NCBI GenBank assembly: GCA_000824805.1
Contig: CCNA01000023.1
Location: 1 to 64,000, forward strand
Direction: 5' to 3'
Origin: Mesorhizobium sp. SOD10
Lineage (GTDB): Bacteria; Pseudomonadota; Alphaproteobacteria; Rhizobiales; Rhizobiaceae
Length of the DNA stretch: 64,000 nt
Part shown: positions 1-9,394 of the stretch, one piece after another
Layout of the letters: every line of letters begins with the position of its first letter
Position numbering within the stretch: position 1 is the first letter of the stretch
Translations under genes and position numbers: made by a program
The notes under the pieces: model-generated
What the model saw: only the letters and a program-made list of their open reading frames with translations
Databases searched by the model: none
Told to the model about the DNA's origin: nothing

Positions 1-10
1 TGGAGATACA

Positions 11-47
11 AGGTGGCTCGGCGCGCAGCGCCGAGACGGAGCGGGGG
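11..47. repeat. Partial copy of a dispersed intergenic repeat
   Basis: The segment beginning aggtggctcggcg and containing cgcagcgccgagacgg matches the left arm of the repeat at 21471-21539 and a shorter copy near 1165. It can fold through ctcggcg/cgccgag. It is cut by the window start, so its full extent is unknown. Confidence 0.6.
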
Positions 48-195
48 CTGCGCCGACCTATGCGATCGTGGCGAAGGTCGGCGAAGAAAGCCCATCACAA
101 GAACTTGTTTCGTCACACACTCTTCACACTGACCATGGATATGCCGCGCCGGCTTGGCGTATCGTGGCGCAAAGCCTCGAACAGGAGCACTGAGC

Positions 196-1137
196 ATGGC
201 AGGCGACCCGAAGGCATCCGCGCAAATCCAGGCCGACAATGAGAACGACGTCGCCGGCGAGTATCTCGAGGCGGAAACCGTACCGGAGGATGCGCAGGCA
301 GCCGCCGACGAGATCCTCGAAGCGCCGGAAGTGCCGGATTCCGAGCCGCACCCCGAACCGCATGTTCCCGGCACCACCAGGGTCAAGCCGAAGAAAAAAC
401 CCTCGGCGATATCGGGGCGCAAATTCCGCAAGCGCGACCTGGTGCGCGTCGACGATCTGAGGCCCAGCCTCGCCGACCGTATCCGCTCCGACCATCCCGA
501 CCTGCCGCGCGGCGCCCGCATCAGCCGCGAGGAGCTCGCCCGCTACCGCATGCGCTACATGGAGGAATTGCTGCAGCAGGAGCACGGCGAATTCTCCGAG
601 CTCGACCGCCAGGTGGTGGAATCGATCGCCAGGCAGGACACGATCTCGGAAAACTCCGAAGAGGAGTTTGAGGAGCACCGCTCCTTCGCCGACCGCGTCT
701 CCGACTCGATGGCCGAGTTCGGCGGCAGCTGGTGGTTCCTGATCTCGTTTGCCGGCATCCTCTTGGTGTGGATCGGCCTGAATCTCGTGGAAGGCGAGGC
801 GAAGGCCTTCGACCCCTACCCGTTCATCCTGCTCAACCTTCTGCTCTCCTGCATCGCCGCCATCCAGGCGCCGGTGATCATGATGAGCCAGAAGCGCCAG
901 GAAGCCAAAGACCGGCTGCGCTCCTTCAACGACTACCGTGTGAACCTCAAGGCCGAGCTGGAAGTGCGCCATCTGCACGAAAAGCTCGACTACCTCATCT
1001 CGCGCCAATGGCAGCGCCTGGCCGAAATGCAGCAGATGCAGTTGGATGCGATGCACGAGCTGGCAAGCGCGAAGAAGCAGAAGCACACCGCAAGGGCCGT
1101 GAGGCGCAAGACGGCGAAGGCGCCGGCGGCGGGGTGA
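196..1137 (+). CDS. DUF1003 family inner-membrane protein
   Basis: A 313-residue protein with an acidic, proline-rich N-terminal part, a charged middle and two hydrophobic helices near residues 178-198 and 211-231. The short loop between the helices followed by MMSQKRQEAKDRLRS and a coiled basic C-terminus is the typical DUF1003 core. The ATG at 196 is preferred over the in-frame ATG at 154 because AGGAG lies just upstream of it and the family does not need the extra residues. The function of the family is unknown. It stands alone, followed by a repeat and a tRNA gene. Confidence 0.85.
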   Translation: MAGDPKASAQIQADNENDVAGEYLEAETVPEDAQAAADEILEAPEVPDSEPHPEPHVPGTTRVKPKKKPSAISGRKFRKRDLVRVDDLRPSLADRIRSDHPDLPRGARISREELARYRMRYMEELLQQEHGEFSELDRQVVESIARQDTISENSEEEFEEHRSFADRVSDSMAEFGGSWWFLISFAGILLVWIGLNLVEGEAKAFDPYPFILLNLLLSCIAAIQAPVIMMSQKRQEAKDRLRSFNDYRVNLKAELEVRHLHEKLDYLISRQWQRLAEMQQMQLDAMHELASAKKQKHTARAVRRKTAKAPAAG

Positions 1138-1149
1138 GGCCTGTTCCTC

Positions 1150-1207
1150 GCCCCACGCAGTGGGGAGAGGTGGCTCGGCGAAGCCGAGACGGAGAGGGGA
1201 GCGCCCT
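1150..1207. repeat. Short copy of the dispersed ggtggctcgg repeat
   Basis: Contains gaggtggctcggcgaagccg followed by agacggagagggg, a shortened version of the repeats at 11-47 and 21471-21539, with ctcggc/gccgag as the central stem. It lies between the DUF1003 gene and tRNA-Arg, and nothing else is seen in that gap. Confidence 0.6.
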
Positions 1208-1346
1208 CTCCGATAGCCTATCGGCCAGACAATCCACCCATCAGGCCGCCGCCACCCCAATTGCCCGTTGAAGCGTGCTGCGGCTTCCGCTAAGAAGCCG
1301 TGGCTGGCCGGCTCACCGGCCGGTTCGTTTTCCGGTTCCCCGGGAA

Positions 1347-1423
<77 letters not shown>

Positions 1424-1484
1424 CGTTCCCCTGCTATGGGTCCGAGGGAGAAGGGCTCGCCGATGGCGAACTCTTCGAATGAGA

Positions 1485-2320
1485 TTATGCGGCTTGCTGT
1501 GATGGCGTCAGACGCGCTTTTAGATGCTCCGTCACCTTGTTCGCAATCATCGTGCAAACTGTTGCGGGGAATAGCTTGTCGTGACCGTCTGTGATCTCTC
1601 CCCACACATCAGGAAATGAGAAGTCATCCATCGCTCGCAGCAAGGCCTCGCCTAGATTGACCCAGGGACTGCCACCCAAGGCTTCGCAAAGCCCCTCGAT
1701 GATAGTGGCTCTGACAAAGCCGGGATTGCCGTCGGCAGTTTCAGTAATGCATTGAAGGGCGGTAATCAGCGTTTCGCGACCATAGCGCTGGAGACACCGA
1801 CTTAGCGCTCCGACAGCTTGTGTCTGACCTGGCTTCATCTTTGTCGAGACCATATTACGTCGCACTATCTCAACGCCTGCGGCGGCGCAGACATCCATCA
1901 GGTCCTTGGCGTGGGTGTCTCCCGCAGCAAGCCGCGCATAGAATAGCTGCTGAGCCGTTGTCTTTGTGATGTTCCCGTTGACCGCAGCGTATGCAGCCGC
2001 TTGCTGAGCACGATCGGCCTGCACAATTTGACAAGGTATCAGTTCGATCCCGCGAAGCATGGCAGCCGTGGTACGATGTTGGCCATCCACGATTGCATAG
2101 AGACCACCCTCCACGGGCGCAACGATCACGGGCGCAAACTTCGATCGAAATTCTCTGCGATGTGTTCAACGTTTTGACGACCGCGCCGTCCTATTTCTCG
2201 TTGATACGTGACATCGACGACAAACTTTTCCGTCGGTATCCAATTCAGCATCGGGGCCGGGCCGGGATCGAATGGGGATATTGGCGTAGTAACTCGGCTT
2301 GGATCGAGCTTTTGAAACAT
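1485..2320 (-). pseudogene. ParB/Srx-like nuclease-domain protein, broken by a one-base frameshift
   Basis: The first part (start ATG at 2318-2320, GGAG upstream) encodes a ParB N-terminal-like fold with TEKFVVDVTYQRE and ends out of frame at 2126. The second frame picks up immediately with FAPVIVAPVEGGLYAIVDGQ, followed by HRTTAAMLRG, and runs to the TAA at 1485. The join falls in GATCGAAGTTTGCG; restoring one base gives continuous ParB-box coding. Such proteins are common on plasmids, phages and integrative elements, and its place next to a tRNA fits a mobile-element remnant. It could also be an intact gene with a sequencing error. The target and function are unknown. Confidence 0.7.
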
Positions 2321-2398
2321 TTTGGTTCTCCAGGCGCGAAATTGCGCGCCGGAGAATGTGGCAACCTGCGGTGACGGCGAGGTCACAGCTCCGCCCCC

Positions 2399-3871
2399 TC
2401 ACCCCAGCACCTCCCCTATCGCCGCCGCCAGCCGCTCCACGCCGTCCCGCGTCTGCGCCGCATCACACGCCGCGTAGCCCAGCACCAGCCCCTGCGTCGG
2501 CGCCGTGTTCTGGAAATATTTCGACAGCGGCGAGACGTTGATCGCCCTCTTGGCCGCGGCCTGGCTGACCTTGATGTCGTCGATGCCTGCCTTCAGATAG
2601 CCCACCACCTGGATGCCGGCCTCGGCGGGGGAGAGAGTCATCTCGTCGCGCAGGCGCTCGGTGACGATGTCGCGGAAAAGCTGGCGGCGCTGGGCGTAGA
2701 TGCGGCGCATGCGTTTGAGATGCCGGCTCATATGGCCTTCGGTGATGAAATCGGCCAAGGCGGCCTGCAGGAGCAGCGGCGCGAACTGGCCGGTGGTGGA
2801 GAGCGCGTTGACGATGCGGCCGGCAAGCTCCGGCGGCAGCACCATGAAGCCGAGGCGCAGCGCCGGGAACAGGAGCTTGGCGAAGGTACCGACATAGATG
2901 ACGCGGCCGGAGCGGTCCATGCTCTGGATCGCCGGCACGGGGCGGCCTTGAAAGCGATATTCGCCGTCGAAATCGTCCTCGATCACCCATGAATTGGCGG
3001 TCTCGGCGATGTCGAGCAGGCGCAGCCGCTCCTCCATGCGCATGGTGATGCCGAGCGGATGCTGGCAGGCCGGCGTCACATAGATGAGGCGAGGCAACGA
3101 GCCCGGCGGGTCGAGACGCCAGCCGCGCTCCTGATCGACCGCAATCGGCAGGATCCTTGCGCCGGCTACGGTGAAGGCGGCCTTGGCGCCGTAATAGCCG
3201 GGCTCCTCCATCCACACCGTGTCGCCGGGGTCGAGCAGCAGGCGCGCCAGAAGATCGAAGGCGGCCTGCGCGCCGGTGGTGACGACGATCTGCTCCGGCC
3301 GGCAGCGCACGCCGCGCGCGGAATAGAGATAGCCGGCGATCGCCTCCTTCAGCGCCGGATGGCCGGTGACGTCATAAGTGCCGAACAGCGTCTCGCCGCC
3401 ATGGCTGGCGCGGCGCGCCACCAGCCGGCCCCAGACGCCGAAGGGAAAGCTCTGCGCATCCGGCATGCCGGGGTGGAAGGCGACATGCCCCGGCCGGCCG
3501 TGATGATAGGGCTGGCTGAGCAGCTGCTGGCCGCGCAGCGAGGGTGACCGCAGCGGGGCGGGCGGCTCCTCGCGCGGTGACTCGCGTGGGCCTCCGGGCA
3601 GGTCGACGATGACCGGGCGGGCACCCTGGCGGTTGGCGAGATAGCCTTCGGTGACGAGCTGGTCGTAGGCGGCGACGATGGTGTTGCGGCCAAGGCCGAG
3701 CTCGGCGGCCAGCGCGCGGGTGGAAGGAAGCTCGGAGCCGGGTGGGAGCGCGCGGCTGCGGATGATGGCGACGAGGCCGTGATAGAGCTGGCGCGACAGA
3801 TGCTCGGGGCTCGAGCGGTTCACGGCCAGCATGTCGAGGGGGAAGGGCTGCGGTTTGGGGTGTGGGCGCAT
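2399..3871 (-). CDS. MocR/PdxR-type transcriptional regulator (GntR HTH plus aminotransferase-like domain)
   Basis: 490 residues. Residues about 25-80 form a GntR winged helix (LPSTRALAAELGLGRNTIV), then a linker and a fold-type I aminotransferase domain from about 125. The PLP lysine is probably K332 in YVGTFAKLLFPALRLG, and EDDFDGEYRF near 298-307 is conserved in the family. Such regulators sense PLP-linked ligands; the family is named after MocR of the rhizopine locus. It is divergent from the MocC/IolE-like gene at 4403, so control of that operon is plausible, but sequence alone cannot say whether it is the true MocR or a PdxR or GabR relative. Confidence 0.88.
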   Translation of the reverse strand: MRPHPKPQPFPLDMLAVNRSSPEHLSRQLYHGLVAIIRSRALPPGSELPSTRALAAELGLGRNTIVAAYDQLVTEGYLANRQGARPVIVDLPGGPRESPREEPPAPLRSPSLRGQQLLSQPYHHGRPGHVAFHPGMPDAQSFPFGVWGRLVARRASHGGETLFGTYDVTGHPALKEAIAGYLYSARGVRCRPEQIVVTTGAQAAFDLLARLLLDPGDTVWMEEPGYYGAKAAFTVAGARILPIAVDQERGWRLDPPGSLPRLIYVTPACQHPLGITMRMEERLRLLDIAETANSWVIEDDFDGEYRFQGRPVPAIQSMDRSGRVIYVGTFAKLLFPALRLGFMVLPPELAGRIVNALSTTGQFAPLLLQAALADFITEGHMSRHLKRMRRIYAQRRQLFRDIVTERLRDEMTLSPAEAGIQVVGYLKAGIDDIKVSQAAAKRAINVSPLSKYFQNTAPTQGLVLGYAACDAAQTRDGVERLAAAIGEVLG

Positions 3872-3933
3872 GGGTTATCTCGCGCCGTGGGTGATGCGGC
3901 TACCGCGTGTGGACCTTCCAGGCCGAGTTCCTT

Positions 3934-4094
3934 CGCGCCCCCCTCTGTCCTGCCGGACGTCTCCCCCACGAGGGGGGAGATTGGCAGCTTCGCCGCCTCG
4001 CTCTTTCCTGCGGAGCTTGTGATTGGCGAAAGCCGGCGTGACATCGATCTCCCCCCTCGTGGGGGAGATGCCCGGTAGGGCAGAGGGGGGCGCT
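3934..4094. repeat. Inverted pair of a dispersed palindromic repeat
   Basis: The left copy (3934-3982) carries cgcgcccccctctgtcctgc followed by gtctcccccacgagggggga; the right copy (4047-4094) is its near-exact reverse complement (ctcccccctcgtgggggaga, then gcagaggggggcgct). Each copy has an internal palindrome around CCCCCACGAGGGGG, and together they could form a long hairpin. The pair fills the gap between the divergent regulator and the MocC-like gene. Repeats of this kind are scattered through Mesorhizobium intergenic regions. Confidence 0.8.
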
Positions 4095-4402
4095 GTCCCG
4101 CCGGCGATCGACATTTGCTGACCTACGTTCTTTCTTCCCCCATCCTGCCATACCCGCCTCCGCTCACAAACTGGTTCCTTCATTTTCCAGAAAACTGGCC
4201 CTCGCGAGGGAGACAGAGCGGGGTAGACTTCCACCACTGACGTTGGGGCAAGACGTCGACAGGACATGCGAGGCGGGGTGCTGGGAGGGCGTCCGGCCGA
4301 ACGAAACGGGCAGGGCTTTCGCCCCGCCGCCAGCAATCGCAGCCATCTCCTCCCGAGACCATGAACCCCGCAGCGATCCGGCTGCGGGGCGGAAAGCGAG
4401 CA
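4095..4402. other. Intergenic region upstream of the mocC-like operon
   Basis: Promoter-side gap between the inverted repeat and the MocC-like gene. Visible symmetry: CCAG-AAAA-CTGG at 4187-4198 and the perfect 12-bp palindrome CCCTCGCGAGGG at 4199-4210, either of which could be a regulator site. No clear -35/-10 pair was recognised. Confidence 0.4.
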
Positions 4403-5332
4403 ATGACGACAGTTCGACTTGGCATCAACCCGATCACCTGGACCAATGACGACGTGCCGGAACTGGGCGGCGACACGCCGCTCGAGACCTGCCTTAGCGA
4501 GACCGCCGAAGCCGGTTATGCCGGCACCGAGCTTGGCGGCAAGTTCCCGCGCGACAGCCGTGCGCTTCGGCCCATCCTCGACCATTACGGGCTGGCGCTG
4601 GTCTCCGGCTGGTATGACGGGCGCATCTGCGAGAAGGAGGTGGACGAGGAGTTCGAGGCGATCCGGCCGCATCTGACGCTGCTCAAGGACCTCGGCGCCA
4701 GGCGTGTCGTCTATGCCGACACCTCGCGCGGCCGGCATGGCGCGATCCATGACCCGATCTCGCAGCGGCCGAAGCTGATGGACGGCGAATGGAAAGCCTA
4801 TGGCGAAAAGATCACCCGGCTTGCCGAGCGTTTCGTCGATTTCGGCGTCGGCATGGCCTTCCATCATCACATGGGCACGATCGTCGAGACCGACGAGGAG
4901 ATCGACCGGCTGATGCAGACCACCGGCGAGGCTGTCGGCCTGCTCTACGACACCGGGCACTGCGCCTTTTCGGGCGGCGACCCGGAGCGATTGCTGCGCC
5001 GGCATGTTAGCCGTGTCGTGCATGTGCATTGCAAGGATGTGCGGCCGACGATCTTGAAGAAAGCGCGCGACACAGACATGAGCTTCATGGGCGCGGTGAT
5101 GGAAGGCATCTTCACCGTGCCCGGCGACGGCGCGATCGACTATCCGACGCTCTTAAAGATGCTCGCCGACCAGGGCTATTCCGGCTGGCTGGTGGTGGAG
5201 GCCGAGCAGGATCCGGCCAAGGCGCATCCCTTGACCTATGCGACGACGGGCTACCGCAATTTGAAAAGGCTCGCCCAAGGCGCCGGCTTCTATGTGCATG
5301 AGCGCGCCAGGGAGGTCCGCCATGCCGGCTGA
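4403..5332 (+). CDS. MocC/IolE-like inosose dehydratase or epimerase (TIM barrel)
   Basis: 309 residues of the xylose-isomerase-like TIM-barrel family, close in pattern to IolE and rhizopine-catabolism protein MocC: it opens with LGINPITWTNDDVPELGG and has FHHHMGTIVETDEEI, YDTGHCAFSGGD, HVHCKDVR and EAEQDP, which hold the metal ligands of the family. The ATG at 4403 has GGAAAG upstream and the protein begins at the normal family start. It is a paralogue of the iolE at 16608 and may act on a different inosose. The product runs into a deacetylase, an ABC importer and an inositol dehydrogenase gene, all on the same strand. Confidence 0.85.
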   Translation: MTTVRLGINPITWTNDDVPELGGDTPLETCLSETAEAGYAGTELGGKFPRDSRALRPILDHYGLALVSGWYDGRICEKEVDEEFEAIRPHLTLLKDLGARRVVYADTSRGRHGAIHDPISQRPKLMDGEWKAYGEKITRLAERFVDFGVGMAFHHHMGTIVETDEEIDRLMQTTGEAVGLLYDTGHCAFSGGDPERLLRRHVSRVVHVHCKDVRPTILKKARDTDMSFMGAVMEGIFTVPGDGAIDYPTLLKMLADQGYSGWLVVEAEQDPAKAHPLTYATTGYRNLKRLAQGAGFYVHERAREVRHAG

Positions 5333-6164
5333 ACGCAAGGTCGTCATCAACATCGACGATGTCGGCATGTGCCATGGCGCCAATGTCGCCTATCTCAAGC
5401 TGAAGCGCGCCGGCGCGGTCGACAGCGGCTCGGTGATGGTGCCCTGCCCGTGGTTCCTGGAGATTGCCGAGGAAGGGGCCAAGGACGCCTCGCTCAATCT
5501 CGGCGTCCACATCACGCTTACCTCGGAGAAAAAGTACTATCGCTGGCGGCCGCTGACCAAGGCCAGCCAGGCGTCGGGCATTGTCGACAGCGACGGCTAT
5601 CTGTTCCGCTCTGTGCCGGAATTGCGCGCCAAGGGCGAGCCGGACGCCGTGGAAGCCGAGATGCGGGCGCAGATCGATGCGGCCAAGGCTGCCGGGCTGT
5701 CGCTCACGCATATTGACGGGCATATGGGCGCGGTGTTCTCGCCGGAATTCGTCGACCGCTACGCTTCGGTCGGCATCGACTACGGCCTGCCGACTTTGTT
5801 TCCGAAAAGCATTTCGGTCTACGGGCCGATCCACAATCTGGGTCCGCTGGACGACAGCGTCTTCTCCGCACCGGGCAAGCGGCTGGAGCAGGCCGGCCAA
5901 ACGCTGGCAAGCGCGGTGCTGGAAACGCCCTGGCACCGCAACCAGCCGGCCCGGGCGCGCTACGAGGCCTTGTTCGGCCAGATCGGCGAAGGGCTCAATT
6001 TCCTTTGCCTGCACGCCAATGCGCCGGGCGAGATCGAGGCGATCGAGCCCGACTCGGCGCAGATCCGCATCGACGAGTTCGACCTGCTTACAGATCCGGA
6101 TTTCATGGCCTTTGTGGAGAGACTGCCCATCCGCCGCGGCTCGCTCCGGGATTTCAGAGCATGA
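5322..6164 (+). CDS. ChbG/HpnK (YdjC) family carbohydrate deacetylase
   Basis: 280 residues. It has the family metal site: NIDDVGMCHGAN near the N-terminus, GVHITLTSE and HIDGHMGAVFSPEF. Known members remove acetyl groups from N-acetylated sugars such as chitobiose. The start ATG overlaps the upstream stop by 11 bases and has GGAGG before it, so the two genes are probably translationally coupled. In an inositol-type operon this suggests a substrate that carries an acylated amino group, which is inference. The substrate is unproven. Confidence 0.85.
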   Translation: MPAERKVVINIDDVGMCHGANVAYLKLKRAGAVDSGSVMVPCPWFLEIAEEGAKDASLNLGVHITLTSEKKYYRWRPLTKASQASGIVDSDGYLFRSVPELRAKGEPDAVEAEMRAQIDAAKAAGLSLTHIDGHMGAVFSPEFVDRYASVGIDYGLPTLFPKSISVYGPIHNLGPLDDSVFSAPGKRLEQAGQTLASAVLETPWHRNQPARARYEALFGQIGEGLNFLCLHANAPGEIEAIEPDSAQIRIDEFDLLTDPDFMAFVERLPIRRGSLRDFRA

Positions 6165-6225
6165 TCCCGAAAAGTGGAAACCGGTTTTTGCTTCGCTGAC
6201 CTACGGTTCGGAAAAGATCATGCTC
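6157..6225. repeat. Dispersed palindromic repeat (gagcatgatc type)
   Basis: Arms GAGCATGATC (6157-6166) and GATCATGCTC (6216-6225) enclose cgaaaagtggaaaccggttt. A truncated relative lies at 49717-49751. It overlaps the last codons of the deacetylase gene and could form a stem before the binding-protein gene. Confidence 0.75.
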
Positions 6226-6309
6226 CAAACAGGAATCATGACGAAGGGCCTGACCGGGAGGGTCGAGGCCGAGACTTGAGACGACACCGACAACTTGAGG
6301 AGAACCACT

Positions 6310-7299
6310 ATGAGTGCCTTATTCTCGATGTCCGGAATGCGAAATCTGCTTGGCGCGGCGGCGCTCTCGCTCGCCTTTGCCGGCGCCGGCATCCTGCCCG
6401 CGCCGGCCCAGGTGAAGAAGGAAAGCGATGTGCGCATCGTCTTCGTCACCCACGGCCAGGCCAACGACGTCTATTGGAGCGTGGTGAAGAACGGCATGCA
6501 GGCCGCCGCCAAGCAGCTCGGCGTCAAGGTCGAATATCAGGCGCCGGAGACCTTCGATGTGGTGCGCATGGCGCGCATGATCGAGGCGGCGACGGCGTCC
6601 AAGCCCGACGGGCTGGTCGTCTCCATTCCCGACATGGATGCGCTGAAGGCACCGGTGGAAGCGGCGAAGGCCGCCGGCATTCCGGTGGTGGTCATCGACA
6701 GCGGCGAGGAGGCGGTGGAGCCCTGGGGTCTCGACCTCTTCGTCGGCGGCGGCTCGGAATATGACAATGGCGTCAAGGCCGGCGAGATCATGGCCAAGGC
6801 CGGCGTCAAGAAGGGCATCTGCATCAACCACGAGGTCGGCAATGTCAGCCTCGACAAGCGCTGCGAAGGCTATAATGACGGGCTGAAGAAGAGCGGCGGC
6901 TCCTCCGACGTGGTCGCGGCCACCATGGACCCGACCGACGTGACGCGCCGCGTCGAAGGCTATCTCACCGCGCATCCGGATGTCACCGGCGTGCTGACGC
7001 TCGGCCCGACGGTCGCCGCGCCCCTGCTCAAGATGTTCGAGGATGCCGGCACGATCGGCAATTACAAGATCGGCACCTTCGACCTGTCCCCCGAGATCCT
7101 CGATGCCGTCAGCAAAGGCACGATGATGTTCGGCATCGACAACCAGCAATATATGATGGGCTATTATCCCGTCGTCTTCCTGACCAACAAGGCGATGTAC
7201 AAGACCTTCCCGACAGCCGCCGTGCGCACCGGGCCGTCCTTCATCATGAAGGATGACGCGGCCGCCGTGCGCGATCTCAGCAAGGCCGGCATCCGCTGA
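6310..7299 (+). CDS. Sugar ABC transporter periplasmic binding protein (RbsB-like)
   Basis: 329 residues with an N-terminal signal peptide (hydrophobic stretch LLGAAALSLAFAGAGILPA, cleavage near PAPAQ) and a periplasmic-binding-protein type 1 fold: VRIVFVTHGQANDVYWSVVK at the start and SKPDGLVVSIPDMDALK. The ATG at 6310 has GAGGAG upstream. It would deliver a sugar or cyclitol to the permease and ATPase encoded downstream. Because the operon also holds a MocC-like protein and an inositol dehydrogenase, an inositol derivative is the likely ligand, but this is context only. Confidence 0.88.
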   Translation: MSALFSMSGMRNLLGAAALSLAFAGAGILPAPAQVKKESDVRIVFVTHGQANDVYWSVVKNGMQAAAKQLGVKVEYQAPETFDVVRMARMIEAATASKPDGLVVSIPDMDALKAPVEAAKAAGIPVVVIDSGEEAVEPWGLDLFVGGGSEYDNGVKAGEIMAKAGVKKGICINHEVGNVSLDKRCEGYNDGLKKSGGSSDVVAATMDPTDVTRRVEGYLTAHPDVTGVLTLGPTVAAPLLKMFEDAGTIGNYKIGTFDLSPEILDAVSKGTMMFGIDNQQYMMGYYPVVFLTNKAMYKTFPTAAVRTGPSFIMKDDAAAVRDLSKAGIR

Positions 7300-7308
7300 T
7301 GCTATAAT

Positions 7309-7345
7309 GGCCCGCCAGCGCTCTAAGACAGAGCACCGGCGGGCC
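7309..7345 (+). promoter_or_regulatory. Intercistronic hairpin after the binding-protein gene
   Basis: GGCCCGCC (7309-7316) pairs with GGCGGGCC (7338-7345), with an inner GCTCT/AGAGC pair. No strong T-run follows, so it is more likely a transcript-stabilising or attenuating stem than a full terminator. It separates the binding-protein gene from the permease gene. Confidence 0.6.
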
Positions 7346-7437
7346 CTTGTTGGACAAGAAATCCGGACGGAAGCCAGGGCGAAGCCGCCTCACCTGCCGC
7401 CTCGGATTTTGCTCAGGTGCCCTGGACGCTTATTGGG

Positions 7438-8556
7438 ATGACGATCGTGACCGATGCCCTGAACCCGGCTCACCCGCCCGAGCCGAAACCCGTTTCGCGA
7501 CGCCTGGTGCGCCTGATGCGGCGGCCGGAGCTCGGCGCCATCACCGGCACCATCATCGTCTTTCTCGCCTTCGGCATCACCGCCGGCAATAGCGGCCTGT
7601 TCTCGATGGCCGGCATCGCCAATTTCCTGCAGGTGTCGGCGCAGCTCGGCATATTGGCCGCGGCGGTCGCGCTGTTGATGATCGGCGGCGAGTTCGATCT
7701 TTCCCTCGGCTCCATGATCGGCTTCGCCAGCGTCACGATCGGGCTTTGCGTCACCCAGTTCGGACTTTCGATCTCCGTTGCGGTGGCGATCGCCTTCGTC
7801 ATCGCCATTATCGTCGGCGCCTTGAACGGCATCCTCGTCGTGCGCACCAGGCTGCCCTCCTTCATCGTCACGCTGGCAGGCCTGTTCATCCTGCGCGGGC
7901 TGACGCTCGCCATCACCCGCACCGTCACCGGGCGCACGCAGATCCCCTATATCACCGACGGCCAGGAAGGCAGCTTCGTGGTCTGGCTGTTCGGCGGCAA
8001 GTTCGGCGCGCCGGTCTTCGCCTGGCTCGGCTCGCACGGCTTGATCGCCGCCCGCCCCGACGGCTCGCCCATGGTGCAGGGCCTGTCGATGTCGATCCTG
8101 TGGTGGGTGGCGGTGACCGCCTTCGCCACTTGGCTGCTGATCAAGACGCGCTTCGGCAATTGGGTGTTCGCCGTCGGCGGCGATGACCGGGCCGCGCGCA
8201 ATGTCGGCGTGCCGGTCGACCGGGTGAAGATCCTGCTGTTCATCGGCACGGCGCTTTCGGCGACGCTCTTCGCCGTCATCCAGGTGCTGGAAGCCGGCTC
8301 CGCCGACACGCTGCGCGGCACGCAGAAGGAATTCCAGGCGATCATTGCGGCGGTGATTGGCGGCTGCCTGCTCACCGGCGGCTACGGCTCGGCGATCGGC
8401 GCCATGTTCGGCGCGCTGATCTTTGGCACGGTGGAGATGGGCATCTTCTACACCGGCATCGACACCGACTGGTTCCAGGTGTTCCTCGGCTCGATGCTGC
8501 TGATTGCCGTGCTGGTCAACAATTACGTGCGCCGCAAGGCGACGGAGGCACGCTGA
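7438..8556 (+). CDS. Sugar ABC transporter permease (RbsC-like)
   Basis: About 372 residues with roughly ten hydrophobic helices, of the BPD_transp_2 family. Characteristic stretches are LMIGGEFDLSLGSMIGFAS and GVPVDRVKILLFIGTALSA, and RGTQKEFQAIIAAVIGGCLL near the C-terminus. It forms the membrane channel for the binding protein at 6310. The start is uncertain (ATG at 7438, GTG at 7447 or ATG at 7417) because none has a strong ribosome site. The stop overlaps the next start by one base. Confidence 0.88.
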   Translation: MTIVTDALNPAHPPEPKPVSRRLVRLMRRPELGAITGTIIVFLAFGITAGNSGLFSMAGIANFLQVSAQLGILAAAVALLMIGGEFDLSLGSMIGFASVTIGLCVTQFGLSISVAVAIAFVIAIIVGALNGILVVRTRLPSFIVTLAGLFILRGLTLAITRTVTGRTQIPYITDGQEGSFVVWLFGGKFGAPVFAWLGSHGLIAARPDGSPMVQGLSMSILWWVAVTAFATWLLIKTRFGNWVFAVGGDDRAARNVGVPVDRVKILLFIGTALSATLFAVIQVLEAGSADTLRGTQKEFQAIIAAVIGGCLLTGGYGSAIGAMFGALIFGTVEMGIFYTGIDTDWFQVFLGSMLLIAVLVNNYVRRKATEAR

Positions 8557-9374
8557 TGGCCGATCCGGTTCCACTGATCGAACTGCGCAACGTCACCCGC
8601 CGCTTCGGCTCGGTGACGGCGCTGCGCGACATGTCCTTTGCCGCGCATGCCGGCGAGGTGCATTGCCTGCTCGGCGACAATGGCGCCGGCAAGTCGACGC
8701 TGATCAAGACGCTGTCGGGCGTGCACACGCCAAGCGAAGGCCAGATGTATGTCGACGGCAGGCCGGTGACCTTCACCTCGCCGCGCCAGGCGCTCGACGC
8801 CGGCATCGCCACGGTCTTCCAAGACCTGTCGATGATCCCGCTGATGAGCATCACCCGCAATTTCTTCCTTGGACGCGAGCCGGTGAAGGGCGCCTGGGTC
8901 ACAAAGCGCATCGACATGAAAAAAGCCGACGCCATCGTCTATGAGGAGCTCGGCAAGATCGGCATCAATGTGCGCGACCCGCAGCAGGCGGTGGGCACGC
9001 TTTCCGGCGGCGAGCGGCAATGCGTGGCGATCGCCCGCGCCGTCTATCACGGCGCCCGGGTGCTGATCCTCGACGAGCCGACCTCGGCGCTCGGCGTGCA
9101 CCAGGCCTCGATCGTGCTGCGCTATGTGGCGCAGGCGCGAGCCCGCGGGCTCGCCGTCATCTTCATCACCCACAACATCCACCACGCCTATCCGATCGGC
9201 GATGTCTTCACCATGCTCAACCGCGGCCGCTCGCTCGGCACGTTCCGCAAGGGCGACATCACCGAAAAAGAGGTGCTGGACATGATGGCCGGCGGCCGCG
9301 AGATCCGCGAATTGCAGCAGGAGTTGGAGCGCTTCACCAAGCCGGGTTCCGGCGCGGAAGCAGTCATCTCCTGA
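8556..9374 (+). CDS. Sugar ABC transporter ATP-binding protein, single domain
   Basis: 272 residues with one ABC domain: Walker A GDNGAGKST, signature LSGGERQCVAIARAV, Walker B VLILDEPTSALG. Unlike RbsA or MglA, which have two fused domains, it has one, as in the inositol and FrcA type importers. It starts on the last base of the permease stop codon. It powers the importer encoded at 6310-8556. Confidence 0.92.
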   Translation: MADPVPLIELRNVTRRFGSVTALRDMSFAAHAGEVHCLLGDNGAGKSTLIKTLSGVHTPSEGQMYVDGRPVTFTSPRQALDAGIATVFQDLSMIPLMSITRNFFLGREPVKGAWVTKRIDMKKADAIVYEELGKIGINVRDPQQAVGTLSGGERQCVAIARAVYHGARVLILDEPTSALGVHQASIVLRYVAQARARGLAVIFITHNIHHAYPIGDVFTMLNRGRSLGTFRKGDITEKEVLDMMAGGREIRELQQELERFTKPGSGAEAVIS

Positions 9375-9394
9375 AAGACTGAAAAGAGAGAAAA

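Noticed and set aside
4171..4190. TTCC-N6-TTCC upstream of the MocC-like gene as an IolR site
   Set aside because: The half-sites are direct rather than inverted, so it does not match the GGAA-N6-TTCC form.
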